From Pseudomonas anatoliensis (GTDB lineage: Bacteria; Pseudomonadota; Gammaproteobacteria; Pseudomonadales; Pseudomonadaceae), in the NCBI RefSeq assembly GCF_017976235.1, contig NZ_JACVHC010000004.1, positions 106,602-170,601 of the forward strand: 64,000 bases of DNA, read 5' to 3'. Position numbers and translations under genes: made by a program. This document shows positions 7,730 through 16,751 of this stretch, piece by piece (positions within the stretch are counted from its first letter, which is position 1; each line of letters opens with the position of its first letter). The notes under the pieces were generated by a model. That model was not told the DNA's origin and made no database searches. It saw only the letters and a program-made list of their open reading frames with translations.

Positions 7730-9967
7730 TCAAATACGCCGTGCGGCGTAACGCTTGAGCATGCTCGGAACATCAAGGATCAGCGCGATACGGCCGTCAC
7801 CAGTGATGGTGGCGCCGGACATGCCCGGAGTGCCCTGAAGCATTTTGCCCAATGGCTTGATGACAACTTCTTCCTGGCCGACCAGTTGATCGACGACGAA
7901 GCCGATCCGCTGGGTGCCCACCGAAAGGATCACCACATGGCCTTCGCGCTGCTCTTCGTGAGCGGCGGAGCTGACCAGCCAGCGCTTGAGGTAGAACAAT
8001 GGCAAGGCCTTGTCCCGCACGATCACCACTTCCTGACCGTCGACGACGTTGGTGGTCGACAGGTCGAGGTGGAAGATTTCGTTGACGTTGACCAGCGGGA
8101 ACGCAAACGCCTGATTGCCCAGCATGACCATCAGCGTCGGCATGATCGCCAAGGTCAACGGCACCTTGATGACGATCTTCGAGCCCTGGCCCTTGGTCGA
8201 GTAGATGTTGATCGAACCGTTGAGCTGGGAAATCTTGGTCTTCACCACGTCCATGCCGACACCGCGGCCGGACACGTCGGAGATCTCGGTCTTGGTCGAG
8301 AACCCAGGGGCGAAGATCAGGTTGTAGCACTCGGTATCGCTCAGGCGATCGGCTGCATCCTTGTCCATCACACCGCGTTTTACCGCGATGGCGCGCAGGA
8401 CGTTCGGGTCCATGCCTTTGCCGTCATCGGAAATCGACAGCAGGATGTGATCGCCTTCCTGTTCGGCGGCCAGCACCACTTTGCCGCCACGGGCCTTGCC
8501 CGAAGCTTCGCGTTCTTCCGGCGACTCGATGCCGTGGTCGACCGCGTTGCGCACCAAGTGGACCAGCGGATCGGCCAGGGCCTCGACAAGGTTTTTGTCG
8601 AGGTCGGTTTCTTCGCCGACCAGTTCCAGGTTGATTTCTTTCTTGAGCTGACGAGCCAGGTCGCGAACCAGACGCGGGAAGCGCCCGAAGACTTTCTTGA
8701 TCGGTTGCATCCGCGTTTTCATCACCGCGGTCTGCAAGTCAGCCGTGACCACGTCGAGGTTCGACACAGCCTTTTGCATGGCTTCGTCGCCGCTGTTAAG
8801 ACCCAGGCGCACCAGACGGTTACGCACCAGCACCAGCTCGCCGACCATGTTCATGATTTCGTCGAGACGCGCAGTGTCGACGCGCACGGTGGTTTCGGCT
8901 TCGCTGGCCGGTTTTTCCGGCGGTGGCGCGGCTGGCGCACGGGCCGGAGCCGGTGCAGCAGCGGCCGCAGGTTTTGGCGATTCGGCTTTCGGCGCAGGCT
9001 TGGGCGCTGCGGCGGGGGCCTTGGCGGCAGGCATTGCGACGGCGGCAGTGCTGCCGGCAGACGCGGTACCCACTTCAGTGAACTTGCCTTTGCCGTGCAA
9101 TTCGTCGAGCAGCGATTCGAATTCGTGATCGCTGATCAGGTCGCTACCGGCCGCAGCCGCCGCCGGGGCAGCAGGCGCAGGCACCGCGGCAATCGCCGAT
9201 TCCAGCGCATCAACGGCAAAGTTGCCCTTGCCGTGCAACTGATCGAGCAGCGCTTCGAATTCGTCGTCGGTGATGTCCGAGCTGTCGCCCTTGGCCGGGG
9301 CCGCAGGGGCCGCCGCCGCTGGGGCCACAGCATCAACCGCGAACTGGCCTTTGCCGTGCAGTTGATCGAGCAACGACTCGAACTCGGCATCGGTGATTTC
9401 ATCGCTGGCCGCTTCGGTTGCAGCAGGCGCAGCGGCAGCCGCCGGGGCTTCGGCCTGCGCCTTGACGGCGTTCAGCGAGTCCAGCAACTGTTCAAATTCG
9501 TTATCGGTGATGTCGCCCGAATCGCTTTCGGCAACCGGTGCCTCAACGACTTCTTCAACCGCGACGGCATCAGCCGCTTGCGGCTCGGCCAAGCGCGCCA
9601 GGGCGGCCAGCAGTTCAGGCGTAGCCGCCGTAATCGGGCTGCGCTCGCGCACTTCGGTGAACATGCCGTTCACCGCATCCAGTGCTTCGAGGACAACGTC
9701 CATCAGTTCTGAATCAACGCGACGCTCACCCTTTCGCAGGATGTCGAACACGTTTTCGGCGATGTGACAGCACTCAACCAGCTCATTGAGCTGAAGGAAG
9801 CCGGCGCCCCCTTTTACAGTGTGGAAACCGCGAAAAATTGCGTTGAGCAGATCAGCATCATCCGGGCGGCTTTCCAGCTCGACCAATTGTTCTGACAGCT
9901 GCTCAAGAATCTCGCCGGCCTCAACCAGGAAATCCTGAAGGATCTCTTCATCGGCGCCGAAGCTCAT
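7730..9967 (-). CDS. cheA: Chemotaxis histidine kinase CheA
   Basis: 745 residues. The P1 Hpt domain has His49 in FRGFHTVKGGAGF. A long linker (about 125-365) follows, then P3 dimerisation (RLDEIMNMVGELVLVRNRL), the P4 ATPase (HLVRNAVDHGIE, DDGKGMD, GRGVGMDVVKT) and the P5 CheW-like domain. No classical P2 is obvious. Instead the linker carries four copies of an I-T-D-x-E-F-E-x-L-L-D-x-L-H-G-K-G motif at residues 151-165, 189-208, 230-249 and 276-296, separated by Ala/Pro-rich spacers. It phosphorylates CheY and CheB. Third gene of cheY-cheZ-cheA-cheB. Confidence 0.96.
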   Translation of the reverse strand: MSFGADEEILQDFLVEAGEILEQLSEQLVELESRPDDADLLNAIFRGFHTVKGGAGFLQLNELVECCHIAENVFDILRKGERRVDSELMDVVLEALDAVNGMFTEVRERSPITAATPELLAALARLAEPQAADAVAVEEVVEAPVAESDSGDITDNEFEQLLDSLNAVKAQAEAPAAAAAPAATEAASDEITDAEFESLLDQLHGKGQFAVDAVAPAAAAPAAPAKGDSSDITDDEFEALLDQLHGKGNFAVDALESAIAAVPAPAAPAAAAAGSDLISDHEFESLLDELHGKGKFTEVGTASAGSTAAVAMPAAKAPAAAPKPAPKAESPKPAAAAAPAPARAPAAPPPEKPASEAETTVRVDTARLDEIMNMVGELVLVRNRLVRLGLNSGDEAMQKAVSNLDVVTADLQTAVMKTRMQPIKKVFGRFPRLVRDLARQLKKEINLELVGEETDLDKNLVEALADPLVHLVRNAVDHGIESPEEREASGKARGGKVVLAAEQEGDHILLSISDDGKGMDPNVLRAIAVKRGVMDKDAADRLSDTECYNLIFAPGFSTKTEISDVSGRGVGMDVVKTKISQLNGSINIYSTKGQGSKIVIKVPLTLAIMPTLMVMLGNQAFAFPLVNVNEIFHLDLSTTNVVDGQEVVIVRDKALPLFYLKRWLVSSAAHEEQREGHVVILSVGTQRIGFVVDQLVGQEEVVIKPLGKMLQGTPGMSGATITGDGRIALILDVPSMLKRYAARRI
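9080..9517 (-). repeat. Fourfold peptide-motif repeat in the CheA linker
   Basis: Within cheA, four ~20-residue acidic/amphipathic motifs (ITDAEFESLLDQLHGKG and variants) recur about every 40 residues with Ala/Pro spacers. The first copy is the most degenerate and lacks HGKG. The regular spacing and the conservation of E-F-E-x-L-L-D suggest helical binding peptides. Confidence 0.8.
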
Positions 9968-10004
9968 TAAGGGGGTGCTCCTAACAGGTCTAAAAACCTA
10001 AACT

Positions 10005-10793
10005 TCAAAATCCAAGGCTGGATAGCAAATCGTCCACATCGTCCTGACCGGACACAACGTCTTCTCGTTTATCGGCATGAATCTGCGGACCTTCACCCTG
10101 CGAGAGATGTTTTTGTGGATCTTTTTCAGCGAGCATCGCCGCACGGTCATGTTCGATGCCCGCAAAGCGGTCCACCTGACTGGCCATGAGCACGAGTTTG
10201 AGCAAATTGCTTTCGACTTCGGTGACCAGTTGGGTCACACGCTTGATCACCTGACCGGTGAGGTCCTGATAATCCTGAGCCAGCAGGATGTCGTTCAGAT
10301 TGCTCGACACCGCACGGTTACCCGTGGTGCTGCGTGACAGAAAACCGTCGACCCGGCGCGCCAGTTCACGGAACTCTTCAGCCCCGACTTCACGACGCAT
10401 GAAACGACCCCAATCGGTACTCAAGGCCTGGGCTTCCTCAGCCAGACCATTGACCACCGGCGTGGCGTTTTCCACCAGATCCATGGTGCGGTTGGCCGCG
10501 GCTTCCGTCAGCTTGACCACATAGCCCAGGCGTTCGGTGGCGTCGGTAATTTGCGACACTTCCTCGGCCTGCGGCATGTTCGGATCAATCTGGAAATTGA
10601 CGATCGCACTGTGCAGTTCACGTGTGAGCTTGCCAACTTCCTGGTACAGGCCACGGTCACGGGTCTGATTGAGCTCATGGATCAATTGCACAGCGTCGCC
10701 GAACCTGCCCTTTTCAAGGCTTTCGACCAGTTCGACCGCATGTTTTTTCAGGGTCGATTCAAAATCGCCCTGTGAAGATTCGTTGTGGTCCAT
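10005..10793 (-). CDS. cheZ: CheY-P phosphatase CheZ
   Basis: 262 residues, mostly helical. It has the CheZ active-site helix ILLAQDYQDLTGQVIKRV (catalytic Gln in the QDxQDLTGQ motif) and a C-terminal CheY-binding peptide ending DDVDDLLSSLGF. It dephosphorylates CheY-P and so sets the signal lifetime. It lies 22 bp after cheY. Confidence 0.96.
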   Translation of the reverse strand: MDHNESSQGDFESTLKKHAVELVESLEKGRFGDAVQLIHELNQTRDRGLYQEVGKLTRELHSAIVNFQIDPNMPQAEEVSQITDATERLGYVVKLTEAAANRTMDLVENATPVVNGLAEEAQALSTDWGRFMRREVGAEEFRELARRVDGFLSRSTTGNRAVSSNLNDILLAQDYQDLTGQVIKRVTQLVTEVESNLLKLVLMASQVDRFAGIEHDRAAMLAEKDPQKHLSQGEGPQIHADKREDVVSGQDDVDDLLSSLGF

Positions 10794-10815
10794 AGCTCCC
10801 CCGTGGCGCAGTTTC

Positions 10816-11187
10816 TCAACCGATGCGTTCGAAAATCTTCTCGATTTTGTCTTTCAACGCCTGGGCCGTGAAGGGTTTCACCACATAGCCGTTTACACCG
10901 GCCTGGGCTGCTTCAATGATCTGTTCGCGCTTGGCTTCAGCGGTCACCATCAGCACTGGCAGGTGCTTGAGTTTTTCATCGGCACGCACGTGACGCAGCA
11001 GGTCGATACCGGTCATGCCCGGCATGTTCCAGTCCGTTACCAGAAAGTCGATGCTGCCGCTGTTGAGAACCGGAATGGCGGTAATGCCATCGTCAGCCTC
11101 GACGGTGTTGGTGAACCCCAGATCGCGCAGCAGGTTCTTGATGATCCGCCGCATCGTTGAGAAGTCATCAACGATGAGGATTTTCAT
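10816..11187 (-). CDS. cheY: Chemotaxis response regulator CheY
   Basis: 124 residues from [15 protein letters not shown]; an eight-codon upstream extension in the same frame is rejected because the family starts here. A single receiver domain with Asp7/Asp8, phospho-acceptor Asp52 in [13 protein letters not shown], and the conserved Lys in GYVVKPF. CheY-P binds FliM to change motor rotation; the FliM here carries the matching N-terminal EIDALL peptide. First gene of the cheYZAB-motCD string, with a candidate sigma-54 element upstream. Confidence 0.96.
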   Translation of the reverse strand: MKILIVDDFSTMRRIIKNLLRDLGFTNTVEADDGITAIPVLNSGSIDFLVTDWNMPGMTGIDLLRHVRADEKLKHLPVLMVTAEAKREQIIEAAQAGVNGYVVKPFTAQALKDKIEKIFERIG

Positions 11188-11294
11188 GTTCTTGTCCAAT
11201 TCGACCTCCAAGCAGTCTTAAACGCGCCCAGCACCTGGACGCGCCATTTCATTCAATCCGGCGTAACACTCAAAGACTGTCTGGAGCACAACAG

Positions 11295-11310
11295 AGCAAG
11301 ACCGGTGCCG
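11295..11310 (-). promoter_or_regulatory. Candidate sigma-54 promoter upstream of cheY
   Basis: On the minus strand the sequence is CGGCACCGGTCTTGCT, with GG and GC separated by 10 bp and a good match to TGGCAC-N5-TTGCW. It ends about 110 bp before the cheY ATG, in the 167-bp gap after fliA. No clear FliA-type element was found in this gap. Confidence 0.5.
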
Positions 11311-11354
11311 TTCATCACCGCACCAGCCTCGTTCGCAGTGTCCCCACACTGCCT

Positions 11355-12095
11355 TCAGCGCGCTCGCCACTCCCCCAAACGCCCCCGCAAACGGGCCGCG
11401 CACTGGCTGTGTAACTGGCTGACCCGCGACTCACTGACGCCAAGGACTTCACCGATCTCCTTGAGGTTCAGCTCTTCGTCGTAGTACAGCGCCAACACCA
11501 GTCGCTCACGCTCCGGCAAATTGGCAATCGCGTCCGCCAGCGCTGCCTGGAAGCGTTCATCTTCCAGATCGCGTGACGGCTCAAGATGAGCACTCGCGCC
11601 ATCCTCGTGCAGCCCTTCGTGTTCGCCGTCCTGCAACAGGTCGTCGAAACTGAACAGGCGGCTGCCCAAGGTGTCATTCAAAATCCCGTAATAATCATCG
11701 AGACTCAATTGGAGTTCGGCCGCAACTTCGTGATCTTTAGCATCACGGCCGGTTTTAGCTTCAATTGAGCGAATTGCGTCGCTGACCATACGGGTATTGC
11801 GGTGAACCGAGCGTGGCGCCCAGTCCCCTTTGCGCACTTCGTCGAGCATCGCGCCGCGGATTCGAATGCCCGCGTACGTTTCGAAACTGGCGCCTTTGCT
11901 GGCGTCATATTTGGTCGAGACTTCGAGCAGGCCGATCATCCCGGCCTGGATCAGGTCTTCGACCTGCACACTCGCCGGCAACCGTGCCAGCAAGTGGTAG
12001 GCAATGCGTTTGACCAGTGGCGCATAACGCTCGATCAACTCGTACTGCGCATCACGTGCCGACTTCTTGTAATAGTTCATACCGCTTGCGGTCAT
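11355..12095 (-). CDS. fliA: Flagellar sigma factor FliA (sigma-28)
   Basis: 246 residues with sigma-70 family regions 2 (YAPLVKRIAYHLLARL, VEDLIQAGMIGLLE), 3 and 4 (LPERERLVLALYYDEELNLK, then IGEVLGVSESRVSQLHSQC). It directs late-class flagellar promoters such as those found here before fliC and fliS. Its start overlaps the fleN stop by 4 bp, so both come from one transcript. Activity is normally held by FlgM, which is not in this window; the HptB-HsbR-HsbA module at 28432-30825 acts on that switch in P. aeruginosa. Confidence 0.97.
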   Translation of the reverse strand: MTASGMNYYKKSARDAQYELIERYAPLVKRIAYHLLARLPASVQVEDLIQAGMIGLLEVSTKYDASKGASFETYAGIRIRGAMLDEVRKGDWAPRSVHRNTRMVSDAIRSIEAKTGRDAKDHEVAAELQLSLDDYYGILNDTLGSRLFSFDDLLQDGEHEGLHEDGASAHLEPSRDLEDERFQAALADAIANLPERERLVLALYYDEELNLKEIGEVLGVSESRVSQLHSQCAARLRGRLGEWRAR

Positions 12096-12922
12096 ATGAC
12101 AGGCCCTGCCGTTTGCTGCACGAGGCGCTCGACGAAGAATTCAAGGTGGCCGCGCGGGTTGGCAGGCAGCGGCCAGGTATCGACCTTCTGTGCAATTGCC
12201 TTGAACGCCAGGGCGCACTTGGAACGCGGGAAGGCTTCATAGACCGCACGTTGTTTCTGCACGGCCTTGCGCACGCTTTCGTCGTAAGGCACGGCGCCGA
12301 CGTATTGGAGGGCCACGTCAAGGAAGCGATCCGTGACCTTGGTCAACTTGGCGAACAGGTTGCGCCCTTCCTGCGGGCTCTGCGCCATGTTGGCGAGGAC
12401 GCGGAAGCGGTTCATGCCGTAATCGCGGTTGAGCAACTTGATCAGCGCGTAAGCGTCAGTGATCGAAGTCGGCTCGTCGCAGACCACCAGCAACACTTCT
12501 TGCGCGGCGCGCACGAAACTGACTACCGAGTCACCAATACCCGCAGCGGTGTCGATCACCAGTACGTCGAGATTGTCGCCGATGTCGCTGAACGCCTGAA
12601 TCAGACCGGCATGCTGAGCCGGGCTCAGATGCACCATGCTCTGAGTGCCTGATGCGGCAGGCACGATGCGAATTCCGCCCGGGCCTTGCAACAGCACGTC
12701 GCGCAACTCGCAGCGGCCTTCGATCACGTCGGCCAAGGTGCGTTTGGGCGTCAGGCCCAACAGAACGTCGACGTTCGCCAGCCCCAGATCGGCGTCCAGC
12801 AGCATGACCCGACGGCCAAGCTCTGCCAGCGCCAGAGACAAGTTCACTGACACGTTAGTCTTGCCGACGCCACCTTTGCCGCCGGTCACCGCGATCACCT
12901 GTACGGGATGCATGCTGCCCAT
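12092..12922 (-). CDS. fleN: Flagellar number regulator FleN/FlhG (MinD-like ATPase)
   Basis: 276 residues with the deviant Walker A KGGVGKTN (residues ~15-22), switch I/II (MLLDADLGLANVDVLLGL, VLVIDTAAGIGDSVVSF), and a C-terminal amphipathic tail. FleN binds FleQ and limits flagellar number. It lies between flhF and fliA. ATG 12922 or ATG 12913 could serve as start; the first is kept. A 117-bp gap separates it from flhF, unusually long for this operon. Confidence 0.96.
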   Translation of the reverse strand: MGSMHPVQVIAVTGGKGGVGKTNVSVNLSLALAELGRRVMLLDADLGLANVDVLLGLTPKRTLADVIEGRCELRDVLLQGPGGIRIVPAASGTQSMVHLSPAQHAGLIQAFSDIGDNLDVLVIDTAAGIGDSVVSFVRAAQEVLLVVCDEPTSITDAYALIKLLNRDYGMNRFRVLANMAQSPQEGRNLFAKLTKVTDRFLDVALQYVGAVPYDESVRKAVQKQRAVYEAFPRSKCALAFKAIAQKVDTWPLPANPRGHLEFFVERLVQQTAGPVI

Positions 12923-13032
12923 GTTATTTCTTTACCTTGTCTTGCATAGACGGAGGCCACATTACTGGCTGCGCGTTCACAAACGGAACAAATGCATGGC
13001 AGACCATCGATGTAGGTACAAAAACGGTTCAT
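12895..13032 (-). CDS. Possible 45-residue small protein between flhF and fleN
   Basis: An ATG at 13032, preceded by GAGG with 5-bp spacing, opens a 45-codon frame that fills the flhF-fleN gap and ends inside fleN in another frame. The peptide has a C-x-C-x-x-C cluster (LPCICSVCERAAS). It could encode a small Cys-rich peptide, act as a leader for fleN, or be chance. No family was recognised. Confidence 0.25.
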   Translation of the reverse strand: MNRFCTYIDGLPCICSVCERAASNVASVYARQGKEITWAACIPYR

Positions 13033-13039
13033 GATTACC

Positions 13040-14380
13040 TCAGCCTACCTGCTTGGTCGGGCTGTGATAGATATCAGCGAACATGTCAGCCATGGCTTCT
13101 TCGCTGGGTTCTTCCTGCATTTGCACGCTGACGGCGCGGCTGACCAGTTGATGACGGCGCGGCAGATGCAAATCATCCGGAATCCGTGGGCCATCGGTCA
13201 GATACGCGACCGGCAATTCATGACTGATCGCCAGGCTCAACACTTCGCCAAGGCTGGCCGTTTCATCCAGTTTAGTCAGGATGCACCCGGCGAGCCCGCA
13301 ACGCTTGTAACTGTGATAAGCGGCGGTTAGAACCTGTTTCTGGCTGGTGGTTGCCAGCACGAGATAATTTTTTGAACGGATGCCACGCCCGGCCAGACTT
13401 TCGAGCTGCATGCGCAGTGCCGGATCGCTGGCCTGCAGGCCGGCGGTATCGATCAGCACCACGCGTTTGCGCAGCAGCGGGTCCAGGGCCTGCACCAGCG
13501 ACTGACCTGGATCGACGTGCGTTACCGGCACGTTGAGAATCCGGCCCAGGGTCTTCAGTTGTTCCTGCGCGCCGATGCGGAAGCTGTCCATGCTCACCAG
13601 CGCGACATTCTGCGCGCCGTACTTGAGCACGTAACGGGCAGCAAGCTTGGCCAGCGTGGTGGTCTTGCCCATGCCGGCAGGGCCGACCATGGCAATCACA
13701 CCGCCCTCTTCCAGCGGCTCGACTTCCGGTACGGCAATCATCCGCGCCAGGTGCGCCAGCAGCATGCGCCAGGCCTGACGCGGTTCTTCGATATCCGTGA
13801 TCATCGCCAGCAGGTCGCGCGACAACGGGCCGGACAGGCCAATCCGTTGCAGACGGCGATACAGGTTGGCTTGCGCTGGGCGGCTGCCTTGCAGCTGATT
13901 CCAGGCGAGGGTGCCGAGCTGAACTTCCATCAGCTCGCGCAGGCTATTCAATTCAAAACGCATCGAGTCCAGTGCGCGCGGATCAATCCCGCCGGACGAT
14001 TGCGCAGGTGCCGGGGCCGGACGCGCCGGGGCCGCATAAGTCGGCTCGCTCAACGGTTCGGCAGCGGTCAGCGGCAGGCCGGCCGTCATTGGCAAACCGG
14101 CGAACAGCTGGCGATTGGTGTCGCCGTCGGCTTCGCCACGCAGGCTCAACTCGGCCTGGGCGGTGACGATGCGCGACTGGGTCTTGCGCAGCTCGTCTTC
14201 GAGTTCCATGTTCGGAACCCGTGGCGCCAGCGCCGACAACTTGTAATCCAGCGCCGCCGTCAGCTCGACGCCGCCGGCAATGCGGCGGTTGCCAATGATG
14301 GCGGCATCAGCGCCCAGCTCATCACGAACCAGCTTCATGGCCTGACGCATATCGGCGGCGAAAAAACGCTTAACTTGCAT
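13040..14380 (-). CDS. flhF: Flagellar biosynthesis GTPase FlhF
   Basis: 446 residues. The N-terminal B domain (MQVKRFFAADMRQAMKLVRD) and a linker are followed by the SRP-type NG GTPase domain from about residue 190: G1 GPAGMGKTTTLAKLAARYV, VALVSMDSFRIGAQEQL, DTAGL, and TKLDE. FlhF selects the cell pole for flagellar assembly. It lies 11 bp after flhA. All GTPase motifs are present. Confidence 0.97.
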   Translation of the reverse strand: MQVKRFFAADMRQAMKLVRDELGADAAIIGNRRIAGGVELTAALDYKLSALAPRVPNMELEDELRKTQSRIVTAQAELSLRGEADGDTNRQLFAGLPMTAGLPLTAAEPLSEPTYAAPARPAPAPAQSSGGIDPRALDSMRFELNSLRELMEVQLGTLAWNQLQGSRPAQANLYRRLQRIGLSGPLSRDLLAMITDIEEPRQAWRMLLAHLARMIAVPEVEPLEEGGVIAMVGPAGMGKTTTLAKLAARYVLKYGAQNVALVSMDSFRIGAQEQLKTLGRILNVPVTHVDPGQSLVQALDPLLRKRVVLIDTAGLQASDPALRMQLESLAGRGIRSKNYLVLATTSQKQVLTAAYHSYKRCGLAGCILTKLDETASLGEVLSLAISHELPVAYLTDGPRIPDDLHLPRRHQLVSRAVSVQMQEEPSEEAMADMFADIYHSPTKQVG

Positions 14381-14391
14381 AAACCACTACC

Positions 14392-16521
14392 TCAGCCGTT
14401 GGGCCCTACTGTCGCAACGATCGTCACTTGCTTGTTGTCCGGTATTTCCTGGTAGGCCAGCACGTGCAATCCAGGGACTGCCAGGCGGCCAAAGCGCGAG
14501 AGCATCGCGCGGATCGGGCCGGCTACCAAGAGGATTACCGGCTGACCTTGCATTTCCTGCCGCTGCGCCGCTTCGATCAGCGAACGTTGCAGCTTCTCGG
14601 CCATGCTTGGCTCCAGCAGAACGCCCTCTTCCGAGCCTTGTCCTGCCTTCTGCAGACTATTGAGCAATATCTGTTCCAACCTTGGCTCCAGAGTGATAAC
14701 TGGCAGCTCAGACTCAGTGCCTACAATGCTTTGGACGATTGCGCGAGATACGCCGACCCGCACAGCAGCCACCAACGCGGCGGTATCTTGACTCTTCGCG
14801 GCGTTGTTGGCGATGGCTTCGGCAATGCTGCGGATATCGCGTACCGGCACATGTTCGGCCAGCAACGCTTGCAGCACCTTGAGCAACTGCGACAACGACA
14901 CCACGCCCGGCACCAGCTCTTCCGCCAGTTTTGGCGAGCTTTTGGCCAGCAATTGCATGAGTTGCTGCACTTCCTCGTGGCCGATCAGCTCGCTGGAGTG
15001 CTTGTACAGAATCTGATTCAAGTGCGTCGCGACCACGGTGCTCGCATCCACAACGGTATAGCCCAGCGATTGCGCCTGCGCGCGCTGGCTGATTTCGATC
15101 CACACCGCTTCCAGACCGAAAGCCGGATCTTTGGCGTTGATACCGTTGAGCGCGCCGTAGACCTGGCCGGGGTTGATCGCCAGTTCGCGATCCGGGTAGA
15201 TCTCGGCCTCAGCCAGGATCACCCCCATCAAGGTCAGGCGATACGCGCTCGGCGCCAGATCGAGGTTGTCACGAATGTGCACAGTGGGCATCAGGAAGCC
15301 CAGATCCTGCGAGAGCTTCTTGCGCACACCCTTGATCCGCGCCAGCAATTGCCCGCCCTGATTGCGATCCACCAGCGGGATCAGGCGATAGCCGACTTCC
15401 AGGCCGATCATGTCGATCGGGGTCACGTCATCCCAGCCAAGCTCTTTGGTTTCCATGGCGCGGGCCGGCGATGGCAGCAGTTCCTGCTGACGCTTGACCT
15501 CTTCCAGCGCGACGACTTTGGCCACGTTCTGTTTTTTCCAGAACAGGTACGCACCGAAGCCAGCCAGTGCGGCCATGCTCAGGAACGAGAAGTGTGGCAT
15601 GCCCGGCACCAGGCCCATGACTGCCATCAAACCCGCAGCCACTGCCAGCGCTTTCGGCGAGGCGAACATCTGGCGGTTGATCTGCTTGCCCATGTCTTCC
15701 GAACCGGAAGCACGGGTTACCATGATCGCCGCCGCTGTCGATAACAACAGTGATGGCAATTGCGCCACCAAACCGTCACCGATGGTCAGCAAGGCGTAAA
15801 CCCGACCGGCATCGCCAAAGGTCATGCCGTGCTGGAAGATACCGACGGCCATGCCGCCGATGAGGTTGATGAACAGAATCAGCAGGCCGGCAATGGCGTC
15901 ACCACGGACGAACTTGCTCGCACCGTCCATCGAACCGTAGAACTCGGCCTCTTGGGCGACTTCCTGACGACGCGACTTGGCCTGATTCTGGTCGATCAGA
16001 CCGGCGTTGAGGTCGGCGTCGATCGCCATTTGTTTGCCGGGCATCGCATCGAGGGTGAAACGCGCGCTCACCTCGGAAATCCGCCCGGCACCCTTGGTCA
16101 CCACGACAAAGTTGATGATCATCAAAATCGCGAAAACCACGATACCGACCACGTAGTTACCGCCGATCACCACCTCACCGAAGGCCTGGATCACCTTACC
16201 GGCGGCGGCGTGGCCGTCCTGACCGTGGAGCATCACCACCCGCGTCGACGCCACGTTCAGCGCCAGGCGCATCAGCGTTGCTACCAGCAGAATGGTCGGG
16301 AACACCGCGAAATCCAGTGGGCGCAGGGCGTAAACGCACACCAGCAGCACGACGATGGACAAGGCAATGTTGAAGGTGAAAAACACGTCCAGCAGGAACG
16401 GCGGAATCGGCAACATCATCATTGCCAACATGACCAGCAGCAACAACGGCACGCCCAGATTGCCTCGACTGAGGTCGGCAACGTTTGAGCGAGCACTGTT
16501 GAGTAACTGAGAGCGATCCAC
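14392..16521 (-). CDS. flhA: Flagellar export gate protein FlhA
   Basis: 709 residues. Membrane part of about eight helices (residues ~20-320) with the FHIPEP-type segment (RISEVSARFTLDAMPGKQMA), then a soluble C-terminal domain that docks export chaperones. Length matches the family. It heads the flhA-flhF unit; a sigma-54 element lies upstream. It is divided from flhB by the cargo interval 16522-21350. Confidence 0.97.
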   Translation of the reverse strand: MDRSQLLNSARSNVADLSRGNLGVPLLLLVMLAMMMLPIPPFLLDVFFTFNIALSIVVLLVCVYALRPLDFAVFPTILLVATLMRLALNVASTRVVMLHGQDGHAAAGKVIQAFGEVVIGGNYVVGIVVFAILMIINFVVVTKGAGRISEVSARFTLDAMPGKQMAIDADLNAGLIDQNQAKSRRQEVAQEAEFYGSMDGASKFVRGDAIAGLLILFINLIGGMAVGIFQHGMTFGDAGRVYALLTIGDGLVAQLPSLLLSTAAAIMVTRASGSEDMGKQINRQMFASPKALAVAAGLMAVMGLVPGMPHFSFLSMAALAGFGAYLFWKKQNVAKVVALEEVKRQQELLPSPARAMETKELGWDDVTPIDMIGLEVGYRLIPLVDRNQGGQLLARIKGVRKKLSQDLGFLMPTVHIRDNLDLAPSAYRLTLMGVILAEAEIYPDRELAINPGQVYGALNGINAKDPAFGLEAVWIEISQRAQAQSLGYTVVDASTVVATHLNQILYKHSSELIGHEEVQQLMQLLAKSSPKLAEELVPGVVSLSQLLKVLQALLAEHVPVRDIRSIAEAIANNAAKSQDTAALVAAVRVGVSRAIVQSIVGTESELPVITLEPRLEQILLNSLQKAGQGSEEGVLLEPSMAEKLQRSLIEAAQRQEMQGQPVILLVAGPIRAMLSRFGRLAVPGLHVLAYQEIPDNKQVTIVATVGPNG

Positions 16522-16582
16522 CGGTTTTCCCCGTTCCTTTAAAGCAAACTTTTGACGCCCAGAGCGGGCTCACGGCGGGTAC

Positions 16583-16598
16583 TGCAAGAAGCTTTCCA
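16583..16598 (-). promoter_or_regulatory. Candidate sigma-54 promoter of flhA
   Basis: Minus strand TGGAAAGCTTCTTGCA: GG-N10-GC with TTGCA at the -12 side. It lies 62 bp upstream of the flhA start. FleQ/RpoN control of flhA is established in P. aeruginosa. Confidence 0.65.
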
Positions 16599-16670
16599 AC
16601 TTCTACGCAGGCTTTAAACTTTTGTTTTTTGGCTGCGCGACGGACGACCACTGGTCGGAAAATTGCAAAA

Positions 16671-16690
16671 ACCTGTCAGATCTGACAGGT
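16671..16690. promoter_or_regulatory. Lux-box-type palindrome upstream of the Ig-like protein gene
   Basis: A perfect 20-bp palindrome ACCTGTCAGATCTGACAGGT, matching the CT-N12-AG rule and the usual size and outer ACCTG/CAGGT sequence of lux/las boxes bound by LuxR-type quorum-sensing regulators. Its centre is 71 bp before ATG 16752. If it works at the usual -42.5 position, transcription would start near 16723, with TTCAAT (16712-16717) in place for a -10 element. Confidence 0.65.
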
Positions 16691-16751
16691 GTGAAAATCC
16701 CCCAACCCGCGTTCAATCACTCCGTCATCTTCACGACCGGAGTTCCCGCCC

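Noticed and set aside
7574..9712. Long open frame (712 codons) on the plus strand
   Set aside because: Antisense of cheA, which has all kinase motifs; no domain in the plus frame.
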